From Alphaproteobacteria bacterium (GTDB lineage Bacteria > Pseudomonadota > Alphaproteobacteria > Ferrovibrionales > Ferrovibrionaceae): DNA of 55,499 bases. The stretch covers positions 1 to 55,499 of the forward strand of contig JAHCJQ010000010.1 of the NCBI GenBank assembly GCA_026126215.1. The letters run 5' to 3'. The position numbers and the translations under genes are program-made. Position 1 is the first letter of the stretch. Every line of letters starts with the position of its first letter. Shown piece after piece: positions 34,072 to 42,391 of this stretch. The notes below the pieces were generated by a model. The model did no database searches. It was not told where the DNA came from and saw only the letters and a list, made by a program, of their open reading frames with translations.

Positions 34072-35211
34072 ATGCAAGGCGCCGTCCGATTCTCACTGGA
34101 GCCGGTTTCGGAGCCGGGGGCGCTGGAAGATGAATGGCGCGAACTGGCCATCCGCGCCGGTGCGGGCTTCTTTCAGGGCTGGACATGGACCGGCACCTGG
34201 CTCGCCCATCTGCCGCCCGAGGCTTCCGTCCTCGTGCTGCGCGGGCGCGGTGCGGCGGGGACCCTGCTGCTCGGCCTGTTCGGCGTGGCGCCCGTCCGCT
34301 TTCGGGGCCTGATCCGGCGCCAGGCGCTGCTGCTTGGCGAGCTGGGCCGCATGCCGCAGGATGGGCTGACGATCGAGCATAACGGCTTCCTGGTCGATCC
34401 GGCCTCGCCCGGCGCGATCGGCGCGGCGCTGTCCTACCTGGAAGACTGCGGCGTGGAATGGGACCTGCTGCGCCTGCCCGGCCTCGATCGGGCGAGCGCG
34501 GATGCCTGCATGAGGCAGACGCGGCTCGTGCCGCGGATCACCGCGCGCAAGGCATGTCCTGTCCTCGACCTCGATCGGGTACGCGCCGCCGCCGGCGAGC
34601 CGTTCTCCTGGCTCGGCCGCAGCACGCGCGCGGCGGCGCGGCGCACATTCCGCCGGCTCGCGGGGGAGGGCGAACTTCGCCTGCGCAAAGCACGCGAGCC
34701 GGCGGAAGCGCGCGAGATGTTCGCGCGTCTCGTCGAATGGCACCAGGCGCGCTGGCGGCGGCGCGGCGCGCCCGGCGCCTTCGCCGATCCCTGGACGCTC
34801 GCTTTCCATGCCGATCTGATCGCCCACGGCCTACCGCGCGGGGAGGTCGATCTGCTCCAGCTCGAGGCCGGCGGCCGGCCGCAGGGCGTGCTCTACAACT
34901 TCCGCTCCGGCGACCGGGTCATGAACTATCAGGGCGGCTTTCGCCTCGGCGACGAGCGCGACATCCGACCAGGACTCGCGCTCCATGTCCTGGCCATCGC
35001 GGACTATGCGGCGGAGGGGCTCTCTGTCTACGACCATCTCGCCGGCGAGAACGCGCTCAAGCGCTCGCTCGCCAGCCGCATGGAGGAAATGGTCTGGCTC
35101 GAACTCTGGCGTCGGGGCGGGCTGGTGCGTATCGAGGAGCTGGCGCGCCGCGCCCGCGCCTCGGTCCGCGCGCGCCTCGGAGCCTTTCACCGTGGGATGG
35201 AGTCGTTCTGA
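34072..35211 (+). CDS. CelD/FemAB-like GNAT acyltransferase
   Basis: 379 residues with a double-GNAT architecture. The second half holds the Acetyltransf_6 (CelD/BcsL) signature (REMFARLVEWHQARW, VLYNFRSGDRVMNYQGGF, GLSVYDHLAGENALKR). Its position after the deacetylase matches that of the FemAB-like protein (TIGR03019) in XrtA loci. Likely transfers an acyl or aminoacyl group to the polymer or a precursor. The last eight codons (FHRGMESF) and the TGA stop lie inside repeat copy 2, so the native C-terminus has been replaced or extended by the element. Confidence 0.78.
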   Translation: MQGAVRFSLEPVSEPGALEDEWRELAIRAGAGFFQGWTWTGTWLAHLPPEASVLVLRGRGAAGTLLLGLFGVAPVRFRGLIRRQALLLGELGRMPQDGLTIEHNGFLVDPASPGAIGAALSYLEDCGVEWDLLRLPGLDRASADACMRQTRLVPRITARKACPVLDLDRVRAAAGEPFSWLGRSTRAAARRTFRRLAGEGELRLRKAREPAEAREMFARLVEWHQARWRRRGAPGAFADPWTLAFHADLIAHGLPRGEVDLLQLEAGGRPQGVLYNFRSGDRVMNYQGGFRLGDERDIRPGLALHVLAIADYAAEGLSVYDHLAGENALKRSLASRMEEMVWLELWRRGGLVRIEELARRARASVRARLGAFHRGMESF

Positions 35212-35354
35212 CATGGCGGAGTTGGGGCGTGGCTGGTCAGTCGACGCAGGTCGTAGCGGGGCTGCTCCCCTAGTCGGCTGACGCCGTCCATCGGCGCAGT
35301 TCCGCCCGCCGTCGGCCAACAGAACCGTTTCCATCCCGCGGCGAAAGGCTCTAG
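35180..35354 (-). repeat. Hairpin-rich MITE-like repeat, copy 2 (inverted, 175 bp)
   Basis: Same element as copies 1 and 3 but in reverse orientation. Reading the minus strand it starts CTAGAGCCTTTCGCCGCGGG and ends near 35180 with the mirrored arm. It keeps the internal hairpin module (arms GTCAGCCGAC / GTCGACTGAC) found in copy 1 but lacks the roughly 100-bp GC-rich core. The CTAG at 35351-35354 provides the prsR stop codon. The other border is degenerate (CGGAGCC in place of CTAGAGCC) and encodes the end of the acyltransferase. Confidence 0.85.
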
Positions 35355-36745
35355 GTCCTGATGTCGTGCACCTGCATCAGGCTGTACATGGTCGGGCGGC
35401 TGACGCCCAGCATTTTCGCCGCGCGCGAAATGTTGCCCTCCGCCCGGGCCAGCGCCTGGCGCAGCGCCGCGCGCTCGGCTTCCGCACGTACTTCCTTGAG
35501 TGTCATGCCGCGATAGTCCGCGCCTGAGCCGCCATCTTCCTCGCCGGCGGGCGAAGTTGCTGCAATCTGCGGCAGGGCCAGCTCCTTCTCGGTGATCATC
35601 TCGCCTTGCGCCATGAGCGTGGCGCGCTTCACCTGGCTCTGCAGTTCCCGGATGTTGCCGGGCCAGGGATACTCCCGGATGGCCTGGAGCGCGCCGCTGT
35701 CGAAGCCGCGGATCTGGCGATTGTACTGGGAGTTGTAGAGATTGAGGAAATAGTGGGCCAGCACTTCCGGATCGCCCTCGCGCTCGCGGAGCGGCGGGAT
35801 GCGGATGCAGAACTCGTTGAGGCGGTAGAAGAGGTCCGAGCGGAACTGGCCGCTTGAGCCTTCCTCGTCGATGTTCTTGTTGGTGGCGCAGACGACCCGG
35901 ACATCGACCGGGATCTGCTGGCGACCGCCGATACGCTCGATCACGCGCTCCTGCAGGAAGCGCAGGAGCTTGACCTGGAGCTGGGCGGGCAGATCGCCGA
36001 TCTCGTCGAGAAACAGCGTGCCGCCATTGGCCGTCTCGATCTTGCCGATCACCTGTCGCACGGCGCCGGTGAACGAGCCTTTCTCGTGGCCAAACAGCTC
36101 GCTTTCCAGGAGGCTTTCGGGGATGGCGCCGCAATTGATTGCGACGAAGGGCCGGCCGGCGCGCGGCGAAAGGTCGTGCAGCGCCCGTGCCAGAACTTCC
36201 TTGCCGGTGCCGCTTTCGCCGAGCAGCATGACAGTGACGTCGGTCGGCGCCACTCTTTCGACCATGGCGCAGATCTCGAGCATGTTCGGCGCGCAGGTGA
36301 TGAGGCCGCGCAGCGGAGAGTTGGTGCGCTCGCGCTGCGCGATGCGCGCCTCGTCCTCGAGATTGTAGAGATTGAGCGCGCGGTCGATGATCAGCTTGAG
36401 GATCTCGAGATCCATCGGCTTCTGGCAGAAATCGTAGGCGCCAAGCGATATGGCGCGCATGGCATTGCCGCGGTCCTCGTTGCCCGACATGATGATGACC
36501 TTGCTGTGCGGCAGCTCGCTGCGCAGCGTCTCCAGGGTACGCAACCCCTCGCTCACCCCCTGCGTGTCGGGTGGCAGGCCGAGATCGAGCACGACCACCT
36601 TCGGCTCCATCTTGCGCGCTATGCCGAGGGCGCTTTCCCGGTCGTTGGCCACCTGTGGTCCGAGGTCGGCGAAAGCCCATTTGAGCTGCCGTCCAAGTCC
36701 CGGATCGTCCTCGACGAAAAGCAGGGTCAGTCTGTTCTCTTTCAT
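35351..36745 (-). CDS. prsR: PrsR, sigma54-dependent response regulator
   Basis: 464 residues: receiver domain (Asp54 in VVVLDLGLPP), AAA+ sigma54-interaction domain (Walker A LLGESGTGKE, GHEKGSFTGA, DEIGDLP), and a C-terminal Fis-type helix-turn-helix (NISRAAKMLGVSRPTMY). Partner of PrsK; PrsK-PrsR with sigma54 controls exopolysaccharide and PEP-CTERM genes in several bacteria. The sigma54-contact loop reads GSFTGA, not GAFTGA. Starts within the prsK stop (ATGA overlap) and has AAGG upstream. Its TAG stop belongs to repeat copy 2. I could not find a convincing GG-N10-GC sigma54 promoter in the window. Confidence 0.92.
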   Translation of the reverse strand: MKENRLTLLFVEDDPGLGRQLKWAFADLGPQVANDRESALGIARKMEPKVVVLDLGLPPDTQGVSEGLRTLETLRSELPHSKVIIMSGNEDRGNAMRAISLGAYDFCQKPMDLEILKLIIDRALNLYNLEDEARIAQRERTNSPLRGLITCAPNMLEICAMVERVAPTDVTVMLLGESGTGKEVLARALHDLSPRAGRPFVAINCGAIPESLLESELFGHEKGSFTGAVRQVIGKIETANGGTLFLDEIGDLPAQLQVKLLRFLQERVIERIGGRQQIPVDVRVVCATNKNIDEEGSSGQFRSDLFYRLNEFCIRIPPLREREGDPEVLAHYFLNLYNSQYNRQIRGFDSGALQAIREYPWPGNIRELQSQVKRATLMAQGEMITEKELALPQIAATSPAGEEDGGSGADYRGMTLKEVRAEAERAALRQALARAEGNISRAAKMLGVSRPTMYSLMQVHDIRT

Positions 36746-38829
36746 GAAGCCTTTACCGAAGCCATGCCAGCCACGCCGGCGCCCATGGGAAACATCATCG
36801 TCATCCGCGTGCCGCGCCCGGGCCGGCTCTCCACCAGCAGCCGCCCGCCCTGCTCGCGCATGATCTCGCGCGCCTGGAACATGCCAATGCCATAACCTGC
36901 CAACTTTGTCGTGCGTAGTGGCCTGAAGAGCTGCTCGCGCACGAATTCCTCGTCCATGCCCGGCCCGCGGTCGATGACATCGACGCAGCCCCATTCGCCC
37001 TCCTGGTGCACGCGGACCACGACTTCCTCGGCATCCTGCGAAACCTCGATGGCGTTCTGGAGAAGCTGGTTGATGACGCTGCTTGCGGCGGTCTCCTCGA
37101 CCTGGACCGGCAGCGTCTCGACCTCGGCCTCGAGCCTCAATGTGGTGCCGGCCCTGACCCGCACCTCGACCATGCGGCGCGCCAGGCCGACCAGATCGAG
37201 TCGCGCCGCAGTGCGGTCCTTCATGCGCTCGGTGTTGATCTGCGTCAGGATGCGCTTCATCGAATCGACGGATTCCCGAACGCTGAGCAGCAGGTCTTTC
37301 TGGAACTCCGGGTTGGAGGCATGTCTGTCGGCGTTGGAGAGAAGCAGCGACATCTGGTAGATGACCGTCTTGATGTCGTGAATGACGAAGGCGAAACGCT
37401 TGTTGAAGAGCTGAAGATCGTGGCTTTCGGCGAGCACGCGCGAGGCATTGTGTTCCGCCAGATAACTTGCCGCCTGGCGGCCGACCGTGCGCAGCAGCCC
37501 GAAATCCTCCCAATCCACCTCGCGCGGCGCCCGGGAGTGTCGCAGTACAATGAAGCCCAGGAGCTGGTCGCGATGGACCAGCGGCACGATCAGCCAGGCG
37601 CGTTCCTCAGCGGCGAGCCAGGCCGGCAGGACCGAGCCGTCGCTGCGCGCGCGCTCTTCCGCGACCACGACGATGCCCTTGTCGCTGAGAAGCTGCGCCG
37701 CCAGCCGGCTGTCCAGCGGGACGCCCTCGCCCGCGGTGCCGAAATTCCAGTCGAGGCTGTTGGTATAGGTCTGCGAGGCATCGTTCCATTGCCAGAGCCC
37801 GGCGCCGGGGCTGTCCATCAGGTTGGCGATGGCCCTGAGCAGGCGTTCGCGGATGTCGGGCGCGCCGCTGTCGGCGGCGAGCGTCTCGATGAAGCGCAGC
37901 CATTCCTCGCGATAGTCGTACTTGAGATCGAACAGGTTGCCTGAGATGAAGTTCCGTACCCGACCGCGCAGCGATCCGGAGGCGAGCATGGCTGCCAGCG
38001 CGATCGTTGCCAGCCCGAGGAAGCCTACCTGCAGTACGTTGCCGAGGCTGCCGCCGAAGAAGCGGATGTAATAGCCGGCCAGGCCGATCGCCAGAAGATA
38101 GGCGCCGGCGGCGACGATCGACGCCGAGTGATAGGCGAAGCGGCGAGAAAGCAGCATGCCGCGCCGGGCCCGCCTGAGCCGCTTGACCGATATCAGCACC
38201 AGCGGCAACGCGAGCAGGTGGAGCACGGAGCGGGCCGCCATAATGGTCGAATCGAGCTGCTGCCAGAGCAGTGCATCGGCGCTGATCATGAAATCGAAGC
38301 CGAACAGGACGGCAAGGCCGATCAGCATGAACTTGATGAGCCAGAGCGTGTCGGTCTCGTGATTGCGCCAGAGATTCTCCACCAGGATCAGTCCGGCGAC
38401 CGAAAGCGTCAGGTTGGCGACGAAGAGCAGGATCAGCGTTTCCCGTCCCGCCGCAAGTCCCTGGATCGGCGCGGCGAGAGCGGCCCAGGCGGCGGCGAGC
38501 AGCGCCGCGGCGATGGCAAGGCCCATGCCGCGCGCCAGGCCGTTGTCGAACAGCCTGCCACCGGTCGAGTCGGCGAAGAGGCGGAGCAGCAGCAGGTTCC
38601 ATGCCGCCATGGCCAGCGCCGCCGCGATGTCGGCACAGGCGAGCAGCCAGGTGAGTGCGGCAATATCCGCGTAAAGGAATTCCTGCGCCAGGAGCAGTCC
38701 TGCCCAGACGCCGTTCAGCGCCAATGGCGCGACGAAGAAGCCGGGATTCTGGTCGCGCCGGAGCACGGCGAGCGCGAATACCCCGCCGAGGAGGTGCAGC
38801 AGGCCGCTTGCGGCGGCTATGGCCTGCAT
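36742..38829 (-). CDS. prsK: PrsK, membrane histidine kinase of the XrtA-type system
   Basis: 695 residues. The first ~300 residues contain about ten hydrophobic segments. A GAF-like domain follows (WQWNDASQTY to LLGFIVLRHS). Next come the dimerisation helix with the phospho-acceptor His484 (VIHDIKTVI), the N box (QLLQNAIEVS), and the G boxes (DRGPGMDE, GYGIGMFQ). Matches the TIGR02916 kinase. Start uncertain: ATG 38829 is preferred over an in-frame TTG nine bases upstream, since neither has a strong ribosome-binding site. Same strand as and 32 bp downstream of the sugar-transferase gene; overlaps prsR. Confidence 0.9.
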   Translation of the reverse strand: MQAIAAASGLLHLLGGVFALAVLRRDQNPGFFVAPLALNGVWAGLLLAQEFLYADIAALTWLLACADIAAALAMAAWNLLLLRLFADSTGGRLFDNGLARGMGLAIAAALLAAAWAALAAPIQGLAAGRETLILLFVANLTLSVAGLILVENLWRNHETDTLWLIKFMLIGLAVLFGFDFMISADALLWQQLDSTIMAARSVLHLLALPLVLISVKRLRRARRGMLLSRRFAYHSASIVAAGAYLLAIGLAGYYIRFFGGSLGNVLQVGFLGLATIALAAMLASGSLRGRVRNFISGNLFDLKYDYREEWLRFIETLAADSGAPDIRERLLRAIANLMDSPGAGLWQWNDASQTYTNSLDWNFGTAGEGVPLDSRLAAQLLSDKGIVVVAEERARSDGSVLPAWLAAEERAWLIVPLVHRDQLLGFIVLRHSRAPREVDWEDFGLLRTVGRQAASYLAEHNASRVLAESHDLQLFNKRFAFVIHDIKTVIYQMSLLLSNADRHASNPEFQKDLLLSVRESVDSMKRILTQINTERMKDRTAARLDLVGLARRMVEVRVRAGTTLRLEAEVETLPVQVEETAASSVINQLLQNAIEVSQDAEEVVVRVHQEGEWGCVDVIDRGPGMDEEFVREQLFRPLRTTKLAGYGIGMFQAREIMREQGGRLLVESRPGRGTRMTMMFPMGAGVAGMASVKAS

Positions 38830-38861
38830 CCAGCCCAAGGCTCAATCCGGTTCGTGCCGCA

Positions 38862-40274
38862 TCAGCGCACGCCCTTCGGCCAGAAGACGACCTGAATCGT
38901 TTCCAGCAGCACGAGCAGGTCGAGCATGATGCTGTAGTTCTTGATGTAATAGAGGTCGTAGGAGAGCTTCTCCCGCGCATCCTCGACCGAGGCGCCGTAG
39001 GGATAGTTGATCTGCGCCCAGCCGGTGATGCCCGGCGCCACTCGGTGGCGTTCGTTGAAATAGGGAATCTGGCGCGCCAGGTCCTCGACGAAGAACGGCC
39101 GCTCCGGTCGCGGGCCGATGAAGCTCATGTCCCCCTTGAGCACGTTGAAGACCTGGGGGATCTCGTCGATGCGCGACTTGCGGATGAAATGGCCGATCCG
39201 TGTGATGCGCGGGTCGGCCTCCGTCGCCCATTGCGGGCCACTCTTGGCCTCGGCGTCCTGGCGCATGCTGCGGAATTTGTAGAGGACGAAGGGGCGTCCC
39301 TCGCGGCCGACCCGTTCCTGACGGAATATGACGGGCCCAGGACTGTCGATGCGGATGAGGACGGCGATCACCAGCATCAGCGGCAGGGTAAGCAGGACGA
39401 ACAATATGCCGATGAGCAGATCGAGGCCGCGCTTGAGCAGGTCGTTGACGATGGTGCCGACCCGGAATCCGTCGGAATAGATCAGCCAGCTCGGATCCAG
39501 GCTCTCCAGCATGATCTTGCGCGACTCCCGTTCCCAGAAGGACAGATAGTCGGTGACCGGGTAGCCGGCCATGCGACATTCCAGCAGCGGCTGCACGGGC
39601 AGGCCGCGCCGGTCGTTCACGGCGACCACGATCTCGTCCACCATCCGCTGGCGCATCAGGTCGATCAGCCGTCCGGTGCCGACTTCGGCCAGCAGATTGC
39701 CGATCTCGGGGGCTGGCGTCTCGTTGCCGGTGGGAATGAAGCCGGCGACCTCGATCTTTTCCTGTCCTTCGCCCTCGCAATAGTGCCGGATCCGCGCCGC
39801 CCGCTCGCCGGCACCGAGCACCAGGATGCGCCGGCGCACGCGGGCGAATTCGGTCAGCGAGGCGAGGATGCCGCGGAAGACCACGGCGATCGCCAGCGAT
39901 ACCAGGATGATGACGGCCAGGGCGGGCAGGACATGCAGCAGCCAGGAGGTCTCCAGCGTGCGCAGCGCGAAGGCTTCCAGCAGGACAAGGAGCGGCAGCA
40001 GCAGCAGATAGCTGAAGACGATGCGGGAGAAGGCGCGCCGGATGCTGCGCAGGTTGGCGGTATCGTAGAGGCCGACCCCCCACATGAAAGCAGTGACCAG
40101 AAGGGCGTAGACCCCGGACGTAAACCAGAGGTTGCCGCGTATCTCGCCGACAGCCGCAAGTTCCTCGATGAAGAGGATGTTGATCCAGTGGAAGCCGAGC
40201 GCGAAAGCCACGAACTCGATGACCAGGGCCAGCAGCGATCGGGATTCGATATAGTGTCGAAAGATGCGGAACAT
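38862..40274 (-). CDS. Exopolysaccharide-initiating sugar transferase (TIGR03013-like)
   Basis: A 470-residue polyprenyl-phosphate phosphosugar transferase. Four N-terminal membrane segments, a CoA-binding-like Rossmann segment (RRILVLGAGERAARI) and a fifth membrane helix near 280 (LLIGILFVLLTLPLMLV) come first. The catalytic bacterial sugar transferase domain then has FRQERVGREGRPF, YKFRSM, KSRIDEIPQ and FIGPRPERP. Starts repeat-unit assembly on undecaprenyl phosphate. It is the only sugar transferase in the window. First gene of the reverse arm; CRP/FNR-like sites lie just upstream. Confidence 0.92.
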   Translation of the reverse strand: MFRIFRHYIESRSLLALVIEFVAFALGFHWINILFIEELAAVGEIRGNLWFTSGVYALLVTAFMWGVGLYDTANLRSIRRAFSRIVFSYLLLLPLLVLLEAFALRTLETSWLLHVLPALAVIILVSLAIAVVFRGILASLTEFARVRRRILVLGAGERAARIRHYCEGEGQEKIEVAGFIPTGNETPAPEIGNLLAEVGTGRLIDLMRQRMVDEIVVAVNDRRGLPVQPLLECRMAGYPVTDYLSFWERESRKIMLESLDPSWLIYSDGFRVGTIVNDLLKRGLDLLIGILFVLLTLPLMLVIAVLIRIDSPGPVIFRQERVGREGRPFVLYKFRSMRQDAEAKSGPQWATEADPRITRIGHFIRKSRIDEIPQVFNVLKGDMSFIGPRPERPFFVEDLARQIPYFNERHRVAPGITGWAQINYPYGASVEDAREKLSYDLYYIKNYSIMLDLLVLLETIQVVFWPKGVR

Positions 40275-40292
40275 GAAACGCAGCCCCCAAGC

Positions 40293-40306
40293 GTGACCGA
40301 TGTCAC
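40293..40306. promoter_or_regulatory. CRP/FNR-family-like operator, site 1
   Basis: GTGACCGATGTCAC is a perfect inverted repeat GTGA-N6-TCAC, the core of CRP/FNR-family binding sites. It ends 19 bp before the start codon of the leftward sugar-transferase gene, a position that suggests repression or a role for a distal promoter. Confidence 0.5.
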
Positions 40307-40410
40307 GTAAGCAATTGTCTTTTAAGCCATAATTCCGTCCGAACTGTTCCTTCCGGACGTTCGTCTGTCAAGGCGGCGGCGGCCCCGGCGCGCGACGATC
40401 GCGCGATCTG

Positions 40411-40424
40411 GTGACCCGCGTCAC
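40411..40424. promoter_or_regulatory. CRP/FNR-family-like operator, site 2
   Basis: GTGACCCGCGTCAC has the same GTGA-N6-TCAC arms as site 1. Centres of the two sites are 118 bp apart. Position is about 137 bp upstream of the sugar-transferase start and 214 bp upstream of the rightward small-protein start. Confidence 0.5.
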
Positions 40425-40637
40425 GTCTGGCGGACACGGATCCGGCGGAGCGCCGAGGCCGGCCTGCCTCGGACACTGGCCATCAGCCTAGAGACCGTGC
40501 GTAAGCCAAACCTTAACTCTGATGGATTATTTTACATCCTGTCGAAGAACTTTACATAGACGATTGTGGCAGGGCGGGGCTCGATTCGCCGCATGGTTGG
40601 GCTGGACTTGCGCCGCGCCGGGACGGAGGATGTCAGC

Positions 40638-40958
40638 ATGCATGCATGGATCCGGCCCGCCTTTCTCCTAGCCTGCGGCTTGGCCGCTGCCGCCCCGCTG
40701 CCGGCCGCGGCCCAGATGCGCCCCGAGAAGGTCTGTCTCGAGATCGGCTCCAGCACCTTCTGGCGGGCAACGGTCGAGAATTACCGCATCACCGTGCTCG
40801 ACAACAACCGGCCGACCTCCGAAGTCTGGCTTCGCGCCTGCACCGTGCGCTCGACGAGCCAGATCAGCTTTCCGAAATCCACCCTGTGCACCGGCGATCC
40901 GGTCATGGTGGATGGCCGGGAATGCCTGGTGAGCTTCGTCCAGCCCTATCTCAACTAG
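40638..40958 (+). CDS. Small exported protein with four cysteines, unknown function
   Basis: 106 residues. Signal peptide (FLLACGLAAAAPLPAAAQ). The mature part of about 80 residues has four Cys (VCLE, RACT, TLCT, ECLV), so two disulfides are possible in the periplasm. I do not recognise a family. ATG 40638 has GGAGG 8 bases upstream, a good initiation site that supports it being real. It lies between the sugar-transferase gene and ugd within the exopolysaccharide region, so a role in the envelope or polymer export is possible but not shown. Confidence 0.7.
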   Translation: MHAWIRPAFLLACGLAAAAPLPAAAQMRPEKVCLEIGSSTFWRATVENYRITVLDNNRPTSEVWLRACTVRSTSQISFPKSTLCTGDPVMVDGRECLVSFVQPYLN

Positions 40959-40974
40959 GCGTGAGCGCGATGGT

Positions 40975-40992
40975 CCGGCGCTGGCGCGCCGG
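40975..40992. other. GC-rich hairpin between the small protein gene and ugd
   Basis: Arms CCGGCGC and GCGCCGG with a 4-base loop, 17 bp past the stop codon. There is no T-tract, so it is at best a weak or Rho-assisted terminator. A second hairpin GGCCCG-N5-CGGGCC lies about 40 bp further on. Confidence 0.35.
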
Positions 40993-41062
40993 CCGCCGAT
41001 TGGTTATATGCTTCGCCCCCTTCGGCCCGGCGGTCGGGCCGCAGCGGAACGAGGTGTGAGCC

Positions 41063-42391
41063 TTGCGCATTGCCATGATCGGCGCCGGTTATGTCGGACT
41101 GGTTTCGGGCGCCTGCCTGTCGGAGTTCGGCCATGACGTGGCCTGCGTCGACGCCGACGCGGAGCGCATCGCGCAGCTCCGCGCGGGCCGCATGCCGATC
41201 TTCGAACCCGGCCTGGAGGAACTGGTGCGCGCCAACATGGCGGCCGGCCGACTCGGCTTCTCGCTGGACCTGTCGGCGGCGGTCAAGGGTCGCGACGCGG
41301 TCTTCATCGCGGTCGGCACGCCCTCGCGGCGCGGCGACGGCGATGCGGATCTCAGCTATGTCTTCGAGGCGGCGCGCTCGCTTGCCGCCCATCTTGAAAC
41401 GGGCACGCTGGTCGTCACCAAATCGACGGTACCCGTCGGCACCGGCCGGCGTATCCGCGAGATCATCGCCGAGGCTCGCCCCGGCCTCGACTTCCATGTC
41501 GCTTCCAACCCGGAATTCCTGCGCGAGGGCGCGGCGATCCAGGACTTCATGCGTCCGGACCGCATCGTGGTCGGTGCCGAGAGCGAGGCGGCGCGCGAGA
41601 CGTTGAGGCGTGTCTACCGTCCGCTGTTCCTCAACGAGACGCCGTTCATGTTCTCCACGCTGGAGACGGCGGAACTCACCAAGTACGCGGCCAATGCCTT
41701 CCTGGCCACGAAGATCAGCTTCATCAACGAAATGGCCGACCTCTGCGAGAAGGTCGGCGCCGATGTGCAGGACGTGGCGCGCGGCATCGGCCTTGACGGC
41801 CGCATCGGCCGCAAGTTCCTGCATGCGGGGCCTGGTTTCGGCGGCTCCTGCTTTCCCAAGGACACGCGCGCGCTGGTGAGCCTCGGTCGGCGCGTTGGCG
41901 CGACGCCGCGTATCGTCGAGGCGGTGGTCGAGGTCAACGAGCGGCGCAAGCGGCAGATGGCGGAGAAAATCCTCGCGGCTTGCGGCGGGTCGCTTGCGGG
42001 CAAGGTGGTCGCCGTGCTCGGCCTCACCTTCAAGCCCAACACCGACGATATGCGCGAGAGTGCGAGCCTCGTCATCGTCCCGGCGCTGCGCCAGGCCGGC
42101 GCCGTCCTTCGCCTGTACGATCCGGAAGGGATGAAAGAGGCGGCCCGGCTTCTCGACGGCGTCGCCTGGTGCAGCGATGCCTACGATGCGCTGACCGGGG
42201 CGGACGCGCTGGTGATCCTCACCGAGTGGAACGAGTTCCGCGCCCTCGATTTCAAACGCATGCATGCGGCGATGCGCCACCCGCTGGTGATCGACCTGCG
42301 CAATATCTACAAGCCGGCGGAAATGGCGGATGCCGGCTTCATCTACCACTCGGTCGGCCGGCCCGGCCCGGCTGGTGGCGGCGGGGCCTAG
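41063..42391 (+). CDS. ugd: UDP-glucose 6-dehydrogenase
   Basis: Oxidises UDP-glucose to UDP-glucuronate, a precursor for acidic exopolysaccharide. The 442-residue protein begins with the NAD-binding MIGAGYVGLVSG and has KSTVPVGT, the EFLREG motif and the catalytic Cys263 in FGGSCFPKD. The C-terminal domain carries the typical GLTFKPNTDDMRES. The start codon is TTG with GAGG 8 bases upstream, and alignment from this residue is complete; an internal ATG at 41075 would cut the Rossmann strand. It converges with the next gene and their stop codons overlap. Confidence 0.95.
   Translation: MRIAMIGAGYVGLVSGACLSEFGHDVACVDADAERIAQLRAGRMPIFEPGLEELVRANMAAGRLGFSLDLSAAVKGRDAVFIAVGTPSRRGDGDADLSYVFEAARSLAAHLETGTLVVTKSTVPVGTGRRIREIIAEARPGLDFHVASNPEFLREGAAIQDFMRPDRIVVGAESEAARETLRRVYRPLFLNETPFMFSTLETAELTKYAANAFLATKISFINEMADLCEKVGADVQDVARGIGLDGRIGRKFLHAGPGFGGSCFPKDTRALVSLGRRVGATPRIVEAVVEVNERRKRQMAEKILAACGGSLAGKVVAVLGLTFKPNTDDMRESASLVIVPALRQAGAVLRLYDPEGMKEAARLLDGVAWCSDAYDALTGADALVILTEWNEFRALDFKRMHAAMRHPLVIDLRNIYKPAEMADAGFIYHSVGRPGPAGGGGA

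Larger units (their letters stand above)
40275..40637. other. Divergent control region of the sugar-transferase operon and a small exported protein
   Basis: 363 bp without a gene. It contains two inverted repeats of CRP/FNR type (listed separately). A relatively AT-rich segment around 40495-40565 (CCTTAACTCTGATGG and TTATTTTACAT) is a plausible core-promoter area for the rightward gene, but I could not fix a -35/-10 pair. No RNA gene recognised. Confidence 0.55.
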
